Positions 1-10,015 of a DNA stretch of 64,000 nucleotides are shown here, piece after piece. The DNA lies in NCBI GenBank assembly GCA_022824965.1, contig JAJDYY010000006.1:310001-374000 (forward strand), written 5' to 3'. The DNA comes from Gammaproteobacteria bacterium. GTDB taxonomy: Bacteria > Pseudomonadota > Gammaproteobacteria > UBA4575. A program made the position numbers and the translations under genes. Positions within the stretch are counted from its first letter, which is position 1; each line of letters starts with the position of its first letter. The notes under the pieces are model-generated. The model was given only the letters and a program-made list of their open reading frames with translations. It was not told where the DNA came from and did no database searches.

Positions 1-627
1 GAAGTGCATCATCGGATCAAGAACAATCTGCAAAATGTAGTTTCCCTGCTTGCCACCTACTCAAGGAAAACTCCTGACCTACAGCCCATCATACATGATG
101 CATCTGCTAAGATTAGTTCTATTGCAGAGGCCTATGGCCTGCAAAGCCGCTCCACCAAAAGCATCGTTTATATCGGCGACCTTGTAACGGCCATCATCGA
201 AAATGAAAGAAAACTGTTTTTGTCGCAGCTCAACCTGAGCATTTCCGATGAGCTTAGAGAAAACGGAAAGGTTGCGGAACGCGAAGTCACACCGGTTGCA
301 GTCATATTGTCTGAACTCATCACAAATGCAATCAAGCATGGCGAGAAATCACTTGGGGCACGCGTTGTGCATGTAAATCTGACCAAGGAAACCGAATCCG
401 TTCGCATCGAGATCGTCAATAGCATCCGCAAAGACGCACTGGATTCGCCTACCCCGAACAACCTGACCTCCGGGCAGGGACTCGCGCTCATCCGGTCTCT
501 TCTCCCGCCCGAGGGTGCCACCCTGACTCACACCGATAAGAACTCCCGAATGCACGTGGTCCTGAAACTTTTCTCACCCCAGGTCATCACGTTCGTACAG
601 GATCAACCTAGCAAGTTCGCGGTTTGA
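1..627 (+). CDS. sensor histidine kinase, HisKA_2 type (5'-truncated)
   Basis: The reading frame is open at the left edge, so the sensory part and true start lie outside the window; 208 C-terminal residues are visible. It begins in the phosphoacceptor box HHRIKNNLQN, typical of HisKA_2 kinases, whose phosphorylated His is the one before Arg (codon at 10-12). A HATPase domain follows, with an N-box (ELITNAIKHG) and a G-box (GQGLALI). It should autophosphorylate and pass phosphate to the response regulator that starts 3 bases after its stop. HisKA_2 kinases paired with ANTAR regulators are an established arrangement (PdtaS/PdtaR, EutW/EutV). The signal sensed cannot be told from this fragment. 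Confidence 0.9.
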   Translation, partial: EVHHRIKNNLQNVVSLLATYSRKTPDLQPIIHDASAKISSIAEAYGLQSRSTKSIVYIGDLVTAIIENERKLFLSQLNLSISDELRENGKVAEREVTPVAVILSELITNAIKHGEKSLGARVVHVNLTKETESVRIEIVNSIRKDALDSPTPNNLTSGQGLALIRSLLPPEGATLTHTDKNSRMHVVLKLFSPQVITFVQDQPSKFAV

Positions 628-630
628 CCC

Positions 631-1242
631 ATGCAGGAAAGGATCTCCGTTTTGCTTGCCGACGATGACCGTCTGGGCCTGGTCGCGCTTCGCAACGGCT
701 TGCAGGATGCCGGCTTCGAGGTGCACACGGCTGAGAATGGAACCGATGCCCTGACCCTGGGACTGAAGCATGGTCCTGACATTGCCGTACTGGACGTGAA
801 AATGCCGTCCTTGGACGGTCTGGAAGTGGCGAAACGCCTGTTCTCGGAGAAACAGATCCCGTTTATCTTCCTGACGGCCTATTCCGAGGAGGCGCTGGTA
901 CAGCAAGCGACTCGCAACGGTGCCCTGGGATATATCGTCAAGCCTGTCGAAACCGATCAGTTGATCCCGATCATCAAGACCAGCCTGGAGAGAGCGCGCG
1001 ATCTGGAGAAACTCAAGCAGTCACAGGCGCATTTGAATATCGCCCTGAATGCCAACCGTGAAATCAGCGAAGCGATCGGTATCCTTGTCGGTCGAGGACA
1101 TGCCGGAAATAAAGACGAGGCATTTGAAAAGCTCCGCCGCTATTCCCGCAAGCGGGAAATGAAAATCAAGGACGTGGCCGGCGACCTGGTGAGGCAAGTG
1201 AGCGAGGTCAACAAGCTGTTGCAGCAAATCACCGATGCCTGA
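631..1242 (+). CDS. ANTAR-domain response regulator
   Basis: 203 residues. An N-terminal receiver domain (about 4-120) has the acidic pocket D11-D13, phosphoacceptor D55 in VLDVKMP, T82 and K104 in the VKP motif. A short coiled linker leads to a C-terminal ANTAR domain (about 135-195), including the AIGILVGR segment. ANTAR domains bind paired RNA hairpins and prevent transcription termination, so this is probably an RNA-binding antiterminator rather than a DNA-binding regulator. It forms an operon with the upstream HisKA_2 kinase. The target transcripts are unknown, and no nearby leader with twin hexaloop hairpins was identified. Confidence 0.92.
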   Translation: MQERISVLLADDDRLGLVALRNGLQDAGFEVHTAENGTDALTLGLKHGPDIAVLDVKMPSLDGLEVAKRLFSEKQIPFIFLTAYSEEALVQQATRNGALGYIVKPVETDQLIPIIKTSLERARDLEKLKQSQAHLNIALNANREISEAIGILVGRGHAGNKDEAFEKLRRYSRKREMKIKDVAGDLVRQVSEVNKLLQQITDA

Positions 1243-1308
1243 GCATCCGTCCACAGAACAGCGTTTCACCCTCCGGATCGGGGAATAGGCAAGGGAGCAG
1301 ATATCAAC

Positions 1309-1758
1309 ATGCCACGAATCCATGTGCGACCTTTTCCGCTGCTGTTTGCTGCCTTTGTGATCATTCCGATCATCGAGATCTACCTGCTGATCCAGGTTGG
1401 CAGCCTGATCGGTGCACTGCCGACCATCGGGCTGGTCGTGCTGACCGCTGTGCTGGGCGTGGCCCTGCTGCGTGCCCAGGGGTGGCAGACCTACCTCAGG
1501 CTCCAGCGATCCCTGTCCGAGGGCCGCTACCCTGCCACGGAGATCCTCGAGGGCGTGGCATTGCTTGTGGGTGGCGCCTTGCTGCTCACCCCGGGGTTTT
1601 TTACCGACTTTATCGGCTTTGTCTGCCTGGTGCCCTGGACCCGCCGGAGCCTGATTTCGTGGTCCATGGTCCGTTATGTCCGGGTCTATCCGAATACCCT
1701 TCACGGAGGACCCGGGGGAAGCATCTACGAAGGGGAAACTACCCACCGGGACGACTGA
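1309..1758 (+). CDS. fxsA: FxsA-family inner-membrane protein
   Basis: 149 residues with several hydrophobic segments in the first 110 (for example IIPIIEIYLLIQVGSLIG and VALLVGGALLLTPGFFTDF) and a polar C-terminal tail. The LLTPGFFTD motif and the length match FxsA, whose E. coli member is about 158 residues and relieves exclusion of phage T7 by the F plasmid when overproduced; its normal role is unknown. The position just upstream of groES is the same as in E. coli. The ATG at 1309 precedes the first hydrophobic helix by only a few residues, as in relatives. Confidence 0.88.
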   Translation: MPRIHVRPFPLLFAAFVIIPIIEIYLLIQVGSLIGALPTIGLVVLTAVLGVALLRAQGWQTYLRLQRSLSEGRYPATEILEGVALLVGGALLLTPGFFTDFIGFVCLVPWTRRSLISWSMVRYVRVYPNTLHGGPGGSIYEGETTHRDD

Positions 1759-1789
1759 GTTTCAAGGCCATTTACGGCGAAGAAACCGC

Positions 1790-1817
1790 TTGACATCACG
1801 CATTTCGTGCGTACTAT
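1790..1817 (+). promoter_or_regulatory. sigma-70 promoter of groESL
   Basis: TTGACA (1790-1795), a 16-base spacer and TACTAT (1812-1817). The last base of the -10 box is the first base of the CIRCE operator, so a bound HrcA repressor would block RNA polymerase. The predicted transcript start lies inside the operator. Confidence 0.75.
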
Positions 1818-1843
1818 TAGCACTCTTTCGTGAGGAGTGCTAA
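1817..1843 (+). promoter_or_regulatory. CIRCE operator (HrcA site) of groESL
   Basis: Perfect inverted repeat TTAGCACTC (1817-1825), nine-base spacer, GAGTGCTAA (1835-1843). Both arms match the CIRCE consensus exactly. HrcA binds CIRCE and represses chaperone genes until heat shock ties up GroEL. The hrcA gene is not in this window. A second CIRCE with identical arms lies upstream of rpoH. Confidence 0.97.
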
Positions 1844-1920
1844 TACTTGCAGCCTCCATAGATAAAACAAACACGTTATCAACATCCGATTCAGTCGATA
1901 TTTTTAAGGAGGCAATCCTG

Positions 1921-2211
1921 ATGAAGTTACGTCCGTTGCATGACCGCGTGGTCGTCAAGCGCATGGAAGAAGAGCGTACGAGTCCCGGAGGAATTGTGAT
2001 CCCGGATTCCGCTACCGAAAAACCGATCAAGGGCGAAGTGGTTGCCGTGGGGAATGGCAAGATTACGGAAAGCGGAGAAGTTCGTCCGCTGGACTTGAAA
2101 GCGGGTGACCAAATCCTGTTCGGGAAATATTCCGGTACTGAGGTGAAAGTCGAAGGAGAAGAATTGCTCGTGATGCGTGAAGACGATGTCATGGCAGTGA
2201 TCGAAGGCTAG
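1921..2211 (+). CDS. groES: co-chaperonin GroES
   Basis: 96 residues, the usual length. It forms the heptameric lid of the GroEL folding chamber in the cytoplasm. The protein begins [14 protein letters not shown], contains the mobile loop with [11 protein letters not shown], and ends in the typical DDVMAVIEG. The ATG at 1921 is set by a strong ribosome site AAGGAGG at 1906-1912; in-frame codons further upstream lie in the leader just after the CIRCE operator and are not part of the protein. groEL follows after 45 bases in the same operon. Confidence 0.98.
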   Translation: MKLRPLHDRVVVKRMEEERTSPGGIVIPDSATEKPIKGEVVAVGNGKITESGEVRPLDLKAGDQILFGKYSGTEVKVEGEELLVMREDDVMAVIEG

Positions 2212-2244
2212 TCTCTCACAATCAAAAAGTTTCAACGCATTTAG

Positions 2245-3903
<1,659 letters not shown>

Positions 3904-3927
3904 TCGAGCACGCCGCTTTTCCCTGTT

Positions 3928-3956
3928 TAAAGGCCCCGTATCCCGGGGCCTTTTTT
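3928..3956 (+). terminator. intrinsic terminator of groESL
   Basis: Stem AGGCCCCG (3931-3938) pairs with CGGGGCCT (3944-3951) around the loop TATCC, extended by A-T pairs, and is followed by a run of T to 3956. It lies directly after groEL and before ampD. Confidence 0.92.
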
Positions 3957-3986
3957 GTGGGTCATGTATCCCGCATACTGCGCCTC

Positions 3987-4535
3987 ATGCGTGTCGATCC
4001 CGCAAGCCACTTGATTGCCGGCGTGAATTTTGTAGTTTCGCCGAACGCCAATGAACGCCCGCAAGGCTGTCAGCCTTCCGTGATCGTTCTCCACAACATC
4101 AGCCTACCCCCCGGTGAGTTTGGAGGCCCTGGTATCGAGCAGCTGTTCACCAACCAGCTCAGTCCGGATGCCCATCCGGATTACGCCTCGATTGCCAAGC
4201 ACAGGGTATCCGCCCATGTGCTGGTACGACGCGACGGCAGCATCGTGCAGTTTGTACCGTTTCACCGCCGCGCCTGGCATGCAGGCGTCTCAAGTTACGA
4301 TGGACGGGAGAACTGCAACGATTTCAGCATTGGAATCGAGCTGGAAGGCACGGACACCCTGCCCTATGAAAGTGCCCAGTACCAGGTGCTGGCCACGCTG
4401 ATCGATGCATTGAGAATTGCCTACCCGTCGTTGAGCAAGCAAAGAATCGTGGGTCATTCCGAGATTGCCCCTGTGCGGAAAACCGACCCGGGCCATGCAT
4501 TCGACTGGAACCGCCTGCACCAGGAACTGGCCTGA
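3987..4535 (+). CDS. ampD: 1,6-anhydro-N-acetylmuramyl-L-alanine amidase AmpD
   Basis: 182 residues from the ATG at 3987; a GTG at 3957 would add ten residues but sits at the end of the groESL terminator. AmpD is a cytoplasmic zinc amidase that removes peptide from anhydro-muropeptides during cell-wall recycling, and in species with ampC it keeps beta-lactamase low. Expected zinc ligands are present: H36 in LHNISLPPGEFGG, H157 in GHSEIAP and D167 in RKTDPGHAFDW, with K165 as the conserved catalytic-site lysine. Length and motifs match AmpD rather than the larger periplasmic AmiD. gshA follows in the same direction after 119 bases. Confidence 0.96.
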   Translation: MRVDPASHLIAGVNFVVSPNANERPQGCQPSVIVLHNISLPPGEFGGPGIEQLFTNQLSPDAHPDYASIAKHRVSAHVLVRRDGSIVQFVPFHRRAWHAGVSSYDGRENCNDFSIGIELEGTDTLPYESAQYQVLATLIDALRIAYPSLSKQRIVGHSEIAPVRKTDPGHAFDWNRLHQELA

Positions 4536-4654
4536 TCCCGTTGCATCCATGCAGCACCATCCATAGAGTGTGTAAAATGCCCGTGAGAAGATGAATCCAA
4601 GGGCTGAATGGATACTTCACAGGGCAAAAGGAAATCATCAGCCTCCCCGTATCA

Positions 4655-6253
4655 ATGTACGACCAGCTACACAGCCATCTCGGCAGGATCACTCAGGACA
4701 GGCAACAGAACCTATTATCTGGCGGCAAGATCGGCCTGGAGAAGGAGTCGTTACGGGTGGACAGTGAGGGGAAAATCTCCCAACAACCCCATCCGTCTTC
4801 ACTGGGTTCCGCGCTGACCAACCCCTACATCACGACAGACTACTCCGAAGCACTGCTGGAGCTGATCACGCCGCCCATCCGGGGAATTTCTGCGACCCTG
4901 GAATTTTTGGAAAAAATCCACCAGTTTGTCTATGGCCAGTTGAAGCACGAGTCCTTGTGGGGCGCGAGCATGCCGTGTGTTATCGACGGTGAATCAAGCA
5001 TCCCGATTGCAGATTACGGCCCGTCCAACCTGGGCATGATGAAGACAGTGTACCGCCGCGGTCTCGGCTATCGTTACGGCAAGATGATGCAGGTGATTGC
5101 CGGCATTCACTTCAACTATTCGCTGCCGGATCCGTTCTGGCCGTACTACAGCGAATTCTTCCCAGGTCCTGTCTCGAAGCGGGAATTCATTGACGACCGG
5201 TATTTTGCCTTGACGCGCAATCTGCAGCGTTACGGTTGGCTGATCTACTACCTGTTCGGGGCCTCGCCCGCGATCTGCAAATCCTTCGTCAACGGGCAAC
5301 CCGGCACACTGCAGCAGTTTGATGCCACCACGTACTATCTCCCTCATGCGACATCATTGCGCCTGGGAGATATCGGCTACAACAACAAGATAGAAAGCGA
5401 GATTGGCATCAAGGCGTGTTACGACAGCCTGGATTCGTATATCCAATGCCTGACCCACGCGATCGAAACGTCCTGTCCCAAGTATGAAAGGATCGGTGTC
5501 AAGGTGGCAGGCGAATACCGGCAGCTCAATACCAATTTTCTGCAAATCGAGAATGAATACTACAGTACGGTTCGGCCCAAACAGCCTTCGGTAAACAATG
5601 AAAAACCGGTCCATGCCCTTCGACAGCGCGGTGTCCAGTACATTGAGTTACGTTCCCTGGACCTGGACCTGTTCGAGCCGTTGGGAATCAGCAACGGTCA
5701 GCTTCATTTTCTGGAAGCCTTCATGATTTTTTGCCTGTTGCAGGAGAGTCCGCGCATCGATGCAGCCGAACGGCAGACGATCGACAGCAACGAAATCAAC
5801 ACAGCGCACCATGGACGTGACCCGGCACTCAAGTTGATGCAGGGGCAAAAACAGGTTCCCTTGCAAGGGTGGGGACAGGAAATCCTGCACGAGATGCAAG
5901 CCATCTGTGAAGTGCTCGATGAGGCAAACTCCTGCAGTGACTACGGTGCAGCATTACGGCAGCAAACTGCGGTCATGCAAGAGGCTGCCTTGACACCTTC
6001 TGCAAGAATACTGCATGAGATGCGTACCACCGAGGAAGGGTTCTTCGAGATGGCAAGCCGCCATTCAAAAATTCATCAAACCCGTATATGCGAGCATGTA
6101 TTGAGTTCACAGGACACGGAGTTTTTCACTGATGCCGTGCAGCAGTCCCTGCAGAGACAGCTCAGGATCGAAGCCTCCGACACGGTATCTTTTGATGAAT
6201 TTCTGGAGAAATACTTTCAGGAGACACTTCCCGAAAAGGCTGTCACGGCATGA
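4655..6253 (+). CDS. gshA: glutamate-cysteine ligase (class I)
   Basis: 532 residues against 518 in E. coli. It makes gamma-glutamylcysteine from glutamate, cysteine and ATP, the first and limiting step of glutathione synthesis. The N-terminal GGKIGLEKESLRV segment and the TDYSEALLELITPP motif are diagnostic of the proteobacterial class. It lies only 57 bases upstream of the NDH-SelD fusion (senC) in the same direction, so the two are probably co-transcribed. Glutathione is the main cellular reductant turning selenite into selenide, which gives the neighbourhood metabolic sense. gshB is not in the window. Confidence 0.97.
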   Translation: MYDQLHSHLGRITQDRQQNLLSGGKIGLEKESLRVDSEGKISQQPHPSSLGSALTNPYITTDYSEALLELITPPIRGISATLEFLEKIHQFVYGQLKHESLWGASMPCVIDGESSIPIADYGPSNLGMMKTVYRRGLGYRYGKMMQVIAGIHFNYSLPDPFWPYYSEFFPGPVSKREFIDDRYFALTRNLQRYGWLIYYLFGASPAICKSFVNGQPGTLQQFDATTYYLPHATSLRLGDIGYNNKIESEIGIKACYDSLDSYIQCLTHAIETSCPKYERIGVKVAGEYRQLNTNFLQIENEYYSTVRPKQPSVNNEKPVHALRQRGVQYIELRSLDLDLFEPLGISNGQLHFLEAFMIFCLLQESPRIDAAERQTIDSNEINTAHHGRDPALKLMQGQKQVPLQGWGQEILHEMQAICEVLDEANSCSDYGAALRQQTAVMQEAALTPSARILHEMRTTEEGFFEMASRHSKIHQTRICEHVLSSQDTEFFTDAVQQSLQRQLRIEASDTVSFDEFLEKYFQETLPEKAVTA

Positions 6254-6310
6254 ATCTGGTCAGGTTACGGACCCGCAGGCCCATCTGAGTTGGTCCAGAC
6301 AGGATAAGTC

Positions 6311-8596
6311 GTGCAAAAGCCGAAAACCAGTACGGTGATCAAGGACCTGGTGTTGATCGGGGGCGGTCATAGCCATGTGGCCGTACTCAAGCGGTTCGGC
6401 ATGAAACCCATTGCAGGCCTGCAGATCACCCTGATCAGTCGGGATGTGCACACCCCTTATTCCGGCATGTTGCCGGGCTACATCGCGGGCCATTACAGTT
6501 TTGACGAAAGCCATATCGATTTGCAGCCTCTGGCCCGGTTTGCCGGTGCACGCCTGATTCACGCACAAGCCAGCGCGCTCGACCTGGAGAACAAGTGTGT
6601 GCTGTGCGGCGACCGGCCACCCGTGCATTACGATGTGCTGTCCATCAACACAGGATCCACACCTTCCTTCACGGAGGTTCCCGGCTCACGCGAACACACC
6701 TTGGGAGTCAAGCCCATCCACCGGTTTTTACGGGCATGGGATGCCATCATGGACGAGGTGCTCGCACGCGAGGGCGATTACCGGATCGCCGTGGTGGGCG
6801 CAGGTGCCGGCGGCGTCGAGGTCGCCCTGTCCACGCAGTACCACCTGCATGAACTGTTGCGCGACCAAGGCCTGCCCGTGGACAAGCTCCGCTTCCATCT
6901 CGTCTGCAGCAACGGCACGGTATTGCCTACACATAACCGTTCCGTGCAGCACCGCTTCATGCGCATCCTGGCCGAACGCCAGATCACGGTACACAAGGCC
7001 TGCATGGTCACGGCCGTGGACACCTGCACCCTGCAGCTCGATACTGGCGATTCCGTGCACGTGGACGCGACTATCTGGGCAACGCATGCATCCGCGCCAA
7101 GCTGGTACAGGGAATCCGGCCTAGCCGTGGATGAGCGAGGGTTCATCAAGGTCAACAGTTCCCTGCAGTCGGTGTCTCACAGCGACGTTTTCGCAGCGGG
7201 TGACATTGCCGCGGTCACCGATTACCCGCGGCCCAAGTCCGGCGTGTTTGCCGTACGACAGGGAAAACCGCTGTACAAGAACCTGAAACGCGCACTGGAA
7301 AGCAGACGCCTGAAAGAACACGTACCACAGATCAGCTTCCTGAGCCTGATCAGTACCGGCAACAAGTATGCGGTTGCCTCGCGTGGTGCATTGGCCACCG
7401 AGGGGGCCTGGGTCTGGAAGCTGAAGGACCTGATCGACCGCAGATTCATGCACAAGTACAACCGCCTTCCTGAAATGAAGGAAAAGCAGGACGACCTCAT
7501 CGACAGTCGGCTGGCGAGTCGCGACACGCTTGAGGAAATCTCTGCCATAGCCATGCGCTGCGGCGGGTGCGGTGCGAAAATTGGCAGCAATGTACTCAGC
7601 CGCGTCATCAACCAGCTTTCGCCCCATCTTCGTGAAGACGTGCTGCTTGGACTGGATGCACCGGACGATGCCGCCGCGGTCACGGTACCGCCCGGCAAGG
7701 TGCAGGTTCAGTCCGTCGATTATTTCCGCGCATTCATCGACGACCCGTTTGTGTTTGGACAGGTCACTGCAAACCACAGCCTGAGCGATGTGTTCGCCAT
7801 GGGTGCAGAGGCGCAGGCAGCCATGGCCATTGCTACCATCCCGTACGGGAGAGAGAACGTGGTTGAGCAGCAGCTTCTGCAAATCATGGATGGTGCGGTG
7901 CGGGTTCTGGACCAGCACAAGGCTGCCCTGGTCGGGGGGCACTCCAGCGAAGGCGCCGAACTCGCCTTTGGACTGAGTGTGACCGGATTGATTGAAAAAG
8001 AGAGGCTGCTTGCCAAGGGAGGCATGCAGGTTGACGATGCCATCATCATTACCAAACCGGTCGGCACGGGCACCCTGTTTGCAGCCGAGATGCGGGGCAA
8101 GGCCAGGGGGCGCTGGATCGTGGATGCCATCGACTGCATGCTTGTTTCAAATTATGTGGCTGCGCAATGCCTGTACAAGCATGACGTGCATGCGTGCACC
8201 GACATCACAGGTTTTGGCGTACTCGGCCACCTGCTGGAGATGGTGCGTGCCGCCCAGGTGGATATCACGATTGACCTGAATCGGCTGCCCGTGCTCGACG
8301 GTGCCACCGAAACCATCGAGATGGGGATTTTCAGTTCCCTGCAGCCTTCCAATATACGTCTGCGCCGCGCACTCAAGAACCCGCAAGCAGCGACCCGGCA
8401 CCCGCGCTACCCGTTACTGTTTGATCCGCAAACTTCCGGGGGCTTGCTTGCCACCCTGCCCGCCGGACGAGCCGATGCCTGCATCCGGGAACTGCATGAT
8501 CTGGGCTACCGGCAGGCCTGTATCGTGGGACAGGTACAGCCCCAAAGCGACATGCTGGAATCCGTGCAAATCAACCTTGACAGTGACACCCGATGA
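6311..8596 (+). CDS. senC: NADH-dehydrogenase-like flavoprotein fused to selenophosphate synthetase (SenC/SelD)
   Basis: 761 residues, GTG start. Residues 10 to about 375 form a two-dinucleotide-fold flavoprotein like type II NADH dehydrogenase: an FAD site (LIGGGHSHV), an NAD(P)H site (VVGAGAGGVEVA) and a second FAD motif (VFAAGDIA). From about 412 to the end is selenide, water dikinase, which makes selenophosphate from selenide and ATP. Its N-terminal loop CGGCGAK keeps catalytic C420 (Cys, not selenocysteine) and K423; the second Cys of the E. coli GCGCK motif is Ala422. NDH-SelD fusions are known. Because senB and senA follow, the likely role is selenophosphate supply for selenoneine (SenC) rather than, or as well as, selenocysteine or selenouridine. 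The flavoprotein half may deliver reduced selenium; that is inference. Confidence 0.9.
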   Translation: MQKPKTSTVIKDLVLIGGGHSHVAVLKRFGMKPIAGLQITLISRDVHTPYSGMLPGYIAGHYSFDESHIDLQPLARFAGARLIHAQASALDLENKCVLCGDRPPVHYDVLSINTGSTPSFTEVPGSREHTLGVKPIHRFLRAWDAIMDEVLAREGDYRIAVVGAGAGGVEVALSTQYHLHELLRDQGLPVDKLRFHLVCSNGTVLPTHNRSVQHRFMRILAERQITVHKACMVTAVDTCTLQLDTGDSVHVDATIWATHASAPSWYRESGLAVDERGFIKVNSSLQSVSHSDVFAAGDIAAVTDYPRPKSGVFAVRQGKPLYKNLKRALESRRLKEHVPQISFLSLISTGNKYAVASRGALATEGAWVWKLKDLIDRRFMHKYNRLPEMKEKQDDLIDSRLASRDTLEEISAIAMRCGGCGAKIGSNVLSRVINQLSPHLREDVLLGLDAPDDAAAVTVPPGKVQVQSVDYFRAFIDDPFVFGQVTANHSLSDVFAMGAEAQAAMAIATIPYGRENVVEQQLLQIMDGAVRVLDQHKAALVGGHSSEGAELAFGLSVTGLIEKERLLAKGGMQVDDAIIITKPVGTGTLFAAEMRGKARGRWIVDAIDCMLVSNYVAAQCLYKHDVHACTDITGFGVLGHLLEMVRAAQVDITIDLNRLPVLDGATETIEMGIFSSLQPSNIRLRRALKNPQAATRHPRYPLLFDPQTSGGLLATLPAGRADACIRELHDLGYRQACIVGQVQPQSDMLESVQINLDSDTR

Positions 8597-8625
8597 AGGG
8601 CACCCAGTCAAGCCCGTAAAATAAG

Positions 8626-8650
8626 AAAAGCCCGCGAAATGCGGGCTTTT
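8626..8650 (+). terminator. intrinsic terminator after senC
   Basis: A perfect ten-base stem AAAAGCCCGC (8626-8635) and GCGGGCTTTT (8641-8650) encloses GAAAT. T-runs exist on both strands, so it can stop transcripts from senC and from the opposite direction. Confidence 0.93.
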
Positions 8651-8979
8651 CCGGCAGACCATTTTTTACTGGTGATGTTTTATCGCACCGATTCGTACTT
8701 TGAGACGTTCAGGTTGTCCCCACTTCGCAGTGACCTGCGACCGGGACAGGATTGTAAAGTTACGCCAAGTCGATCTGCGAACTGTTGCTTATCAGGCCTG
8801 CCAACAAAACAACAATAAAACATCCACAGTGCCTAGGCTACGTGGAGCCTTCCCAAGGCACAACTAAAACCTCATTATGGGAAAAATCAAATACTTTGAT
8901 ACGCGTATAACTGGCTGAACTTGAAGGCCTTTTACGACTTTCCAGCTCCGCACCCGCAAGATCGGATGCACCGTGGTTC
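8651..8979. other. non-coding gap with several inverted repeats inside the sen locus
   Basis: About 330 bases between the senC terminator and the end of senB hold no credible reading frame but are rich in dyads. TGTCCC (8715-8720) pairs with GGGACA (8743-8748) around a perfect inner stem TCGCAG/CTGCGA (8725-8740). GTGCCTAGGCT (8829-8839) pairs with AGCCT (8846-8850) and AGGCAC (8856-8861), leaving a five-base bulge. ATCAAA-TAC-TTTGAT (8886-8900) overlaps the palindrome ATACGCGTAT (8899-8908). The stretch is visibly richer in A and T than its flanks. It could hold a small RNA or operators; I cannot name it. Confidence 0.5.
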
Positions 8980-9933
8980 TCAGGCTGTACGGTTCAGTAA
9001 CGCCCTCCAGCGATCCTTTTCCCGCGCAAAGGAAAATAGTCCGGCTTTTCCCCGGCAGGCCGTTCGTAATTTTCCCAGCCAGGCACGGTCGGCCTCCGCC
9101 CGAAGCAGCAGTTCGCGCAGTGCCCGGGTATCGCCGGTCGCATAATAGCCGGGATAGGCTTCACCCAGTAATCCGACCGACCCGGCAATATCCGAGGCAA
9201 TGACCGGCAGACCTGCGACACAGGCCTCTGAGATTACATTGGCCCCGCCTTCCATCCTGGAACTGAGCACCATGACATCGGCGCTCGCGTACACCCTGCG
9301 TACCTGCCAGTGCGGCACTTCACCATGCCAGCGGTAGCGAAGGTTTTTCTGCATCTCCTTCTCGGCGCGCTCTGCCCACACCCGGCTATGGGCCTTGCCA
9401 TACTGGTGGATTTGGATGCGGGACCTCGCCGGCAGCCTGCGAACCGCGTAGGCGGCACGCAACGGATCCTTTTCCTCTCGCAAATGTCCGATCACACAGA
9501 CGTTAAAGCGGTTTTTCCGACTTGCCTGCTTGCGTACCACCGACTTGGCTGACTGGTGGATCACCGATACCTTGTCCCGGTAGGCGGCGGGGATTGCCAA
9601 CGCCGCAAGATCATGCAGGGTGACCAGCTGGTCGGCCACACGGATCGAGTACAGCGTGGGCTCCGGGGAAGACTGGATGAACTTGTAGATGTCGGTACCC
9701 GTCAGCGCCACGATCAGCGGCCGGCCGGGACACTGCACATGGAAGCGGCGGATGGAATCTGCACTGCGCCATGCATGCAAGGCCACCATGGCGTCATACC
9801 GGCCTCCGGCAAAATCAACCTTCACATCCACCCGGTGCCCCAACTCGGTCAGGATGTTTTTCCAGCGGGTGGCCGTGGCGCGGTTTCCGGAACGGGAACG
9901 GGGCAACGCCGGGGTGATCAGGACAATTCTCAT
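8980..9933 (-). CDS. senB: selenosugar synthase SenB (glycosyltransferase-like)
   Basis: 317 residues. A GT-B glycosyltransferase fold with the family-specific N-terminus MRIVLITPAL and SGNRATATRW, a C-terminal nucleotide-sugar site with SSRMEGGANVISEA, and no signal peptide. This matches the SenB family, which joins selenophosphate to UDP-N-acetylglucosamine or a similar UDP-sugar to give a 1-seleno-sugar. It is transcribed away from senA, with 82 bases between the two starts, and converges with senC. Outside this context it would be called only a group 1 glycosyltransferase; the senA and senC neighbours make the specific call strong. Confidence 0.9.
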   Translation of the reverse strand: MRIVLITPALPRSRSGNRATATRWKNILTELGHRVDVKVDFAGGRYDAMVALHAWRSADSIRRFHVQCPGRPLIVALTGTDIYKFIQSSPEPTLYSIRVADQLVTLHDLAALAIPAAYRDKVSVIHQSAKSVVRKQASRKNRFNVCVIGHLREEKDPLRAAYAVRRLPARSRIQIHQYGKAHSRVWAERAEKEMQKNLRYRWHGEVPHWQVRRVYASADVMVLSSRMEGGANVISEACVAGLPVIASDIAGSVGLLGEAYPGYYATGDTRALRELLLRAEADRAWLGKLRTACRGKAGLFSFAREKDRWRALLNRTA

Positions 9934-10015
9934 GATTTTTGACGGATGGTATTACGTTATTGTATGGATAACAGGGTATATTGCATGATCCAAACGGGAT
10001 GCACACGAAAAGCGG

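Noticed and set aside
6311..8596. Selenocysteine in SelD or ArsS read through UGA
   Set aside because: The catalytic position of the SelD domain is TGC (C420), and ArsS has Cys throughout with a TAG stop, so neither needs recoding.
8700..8870. 6S RNA or a tRNA-like gene in the gap after senC
   Set aside because: The stems do not form the long closing helix and central bubble of 6S RNA, and no tRNA cloverleaf or T-loop was found. Left as an unnamed structured region.
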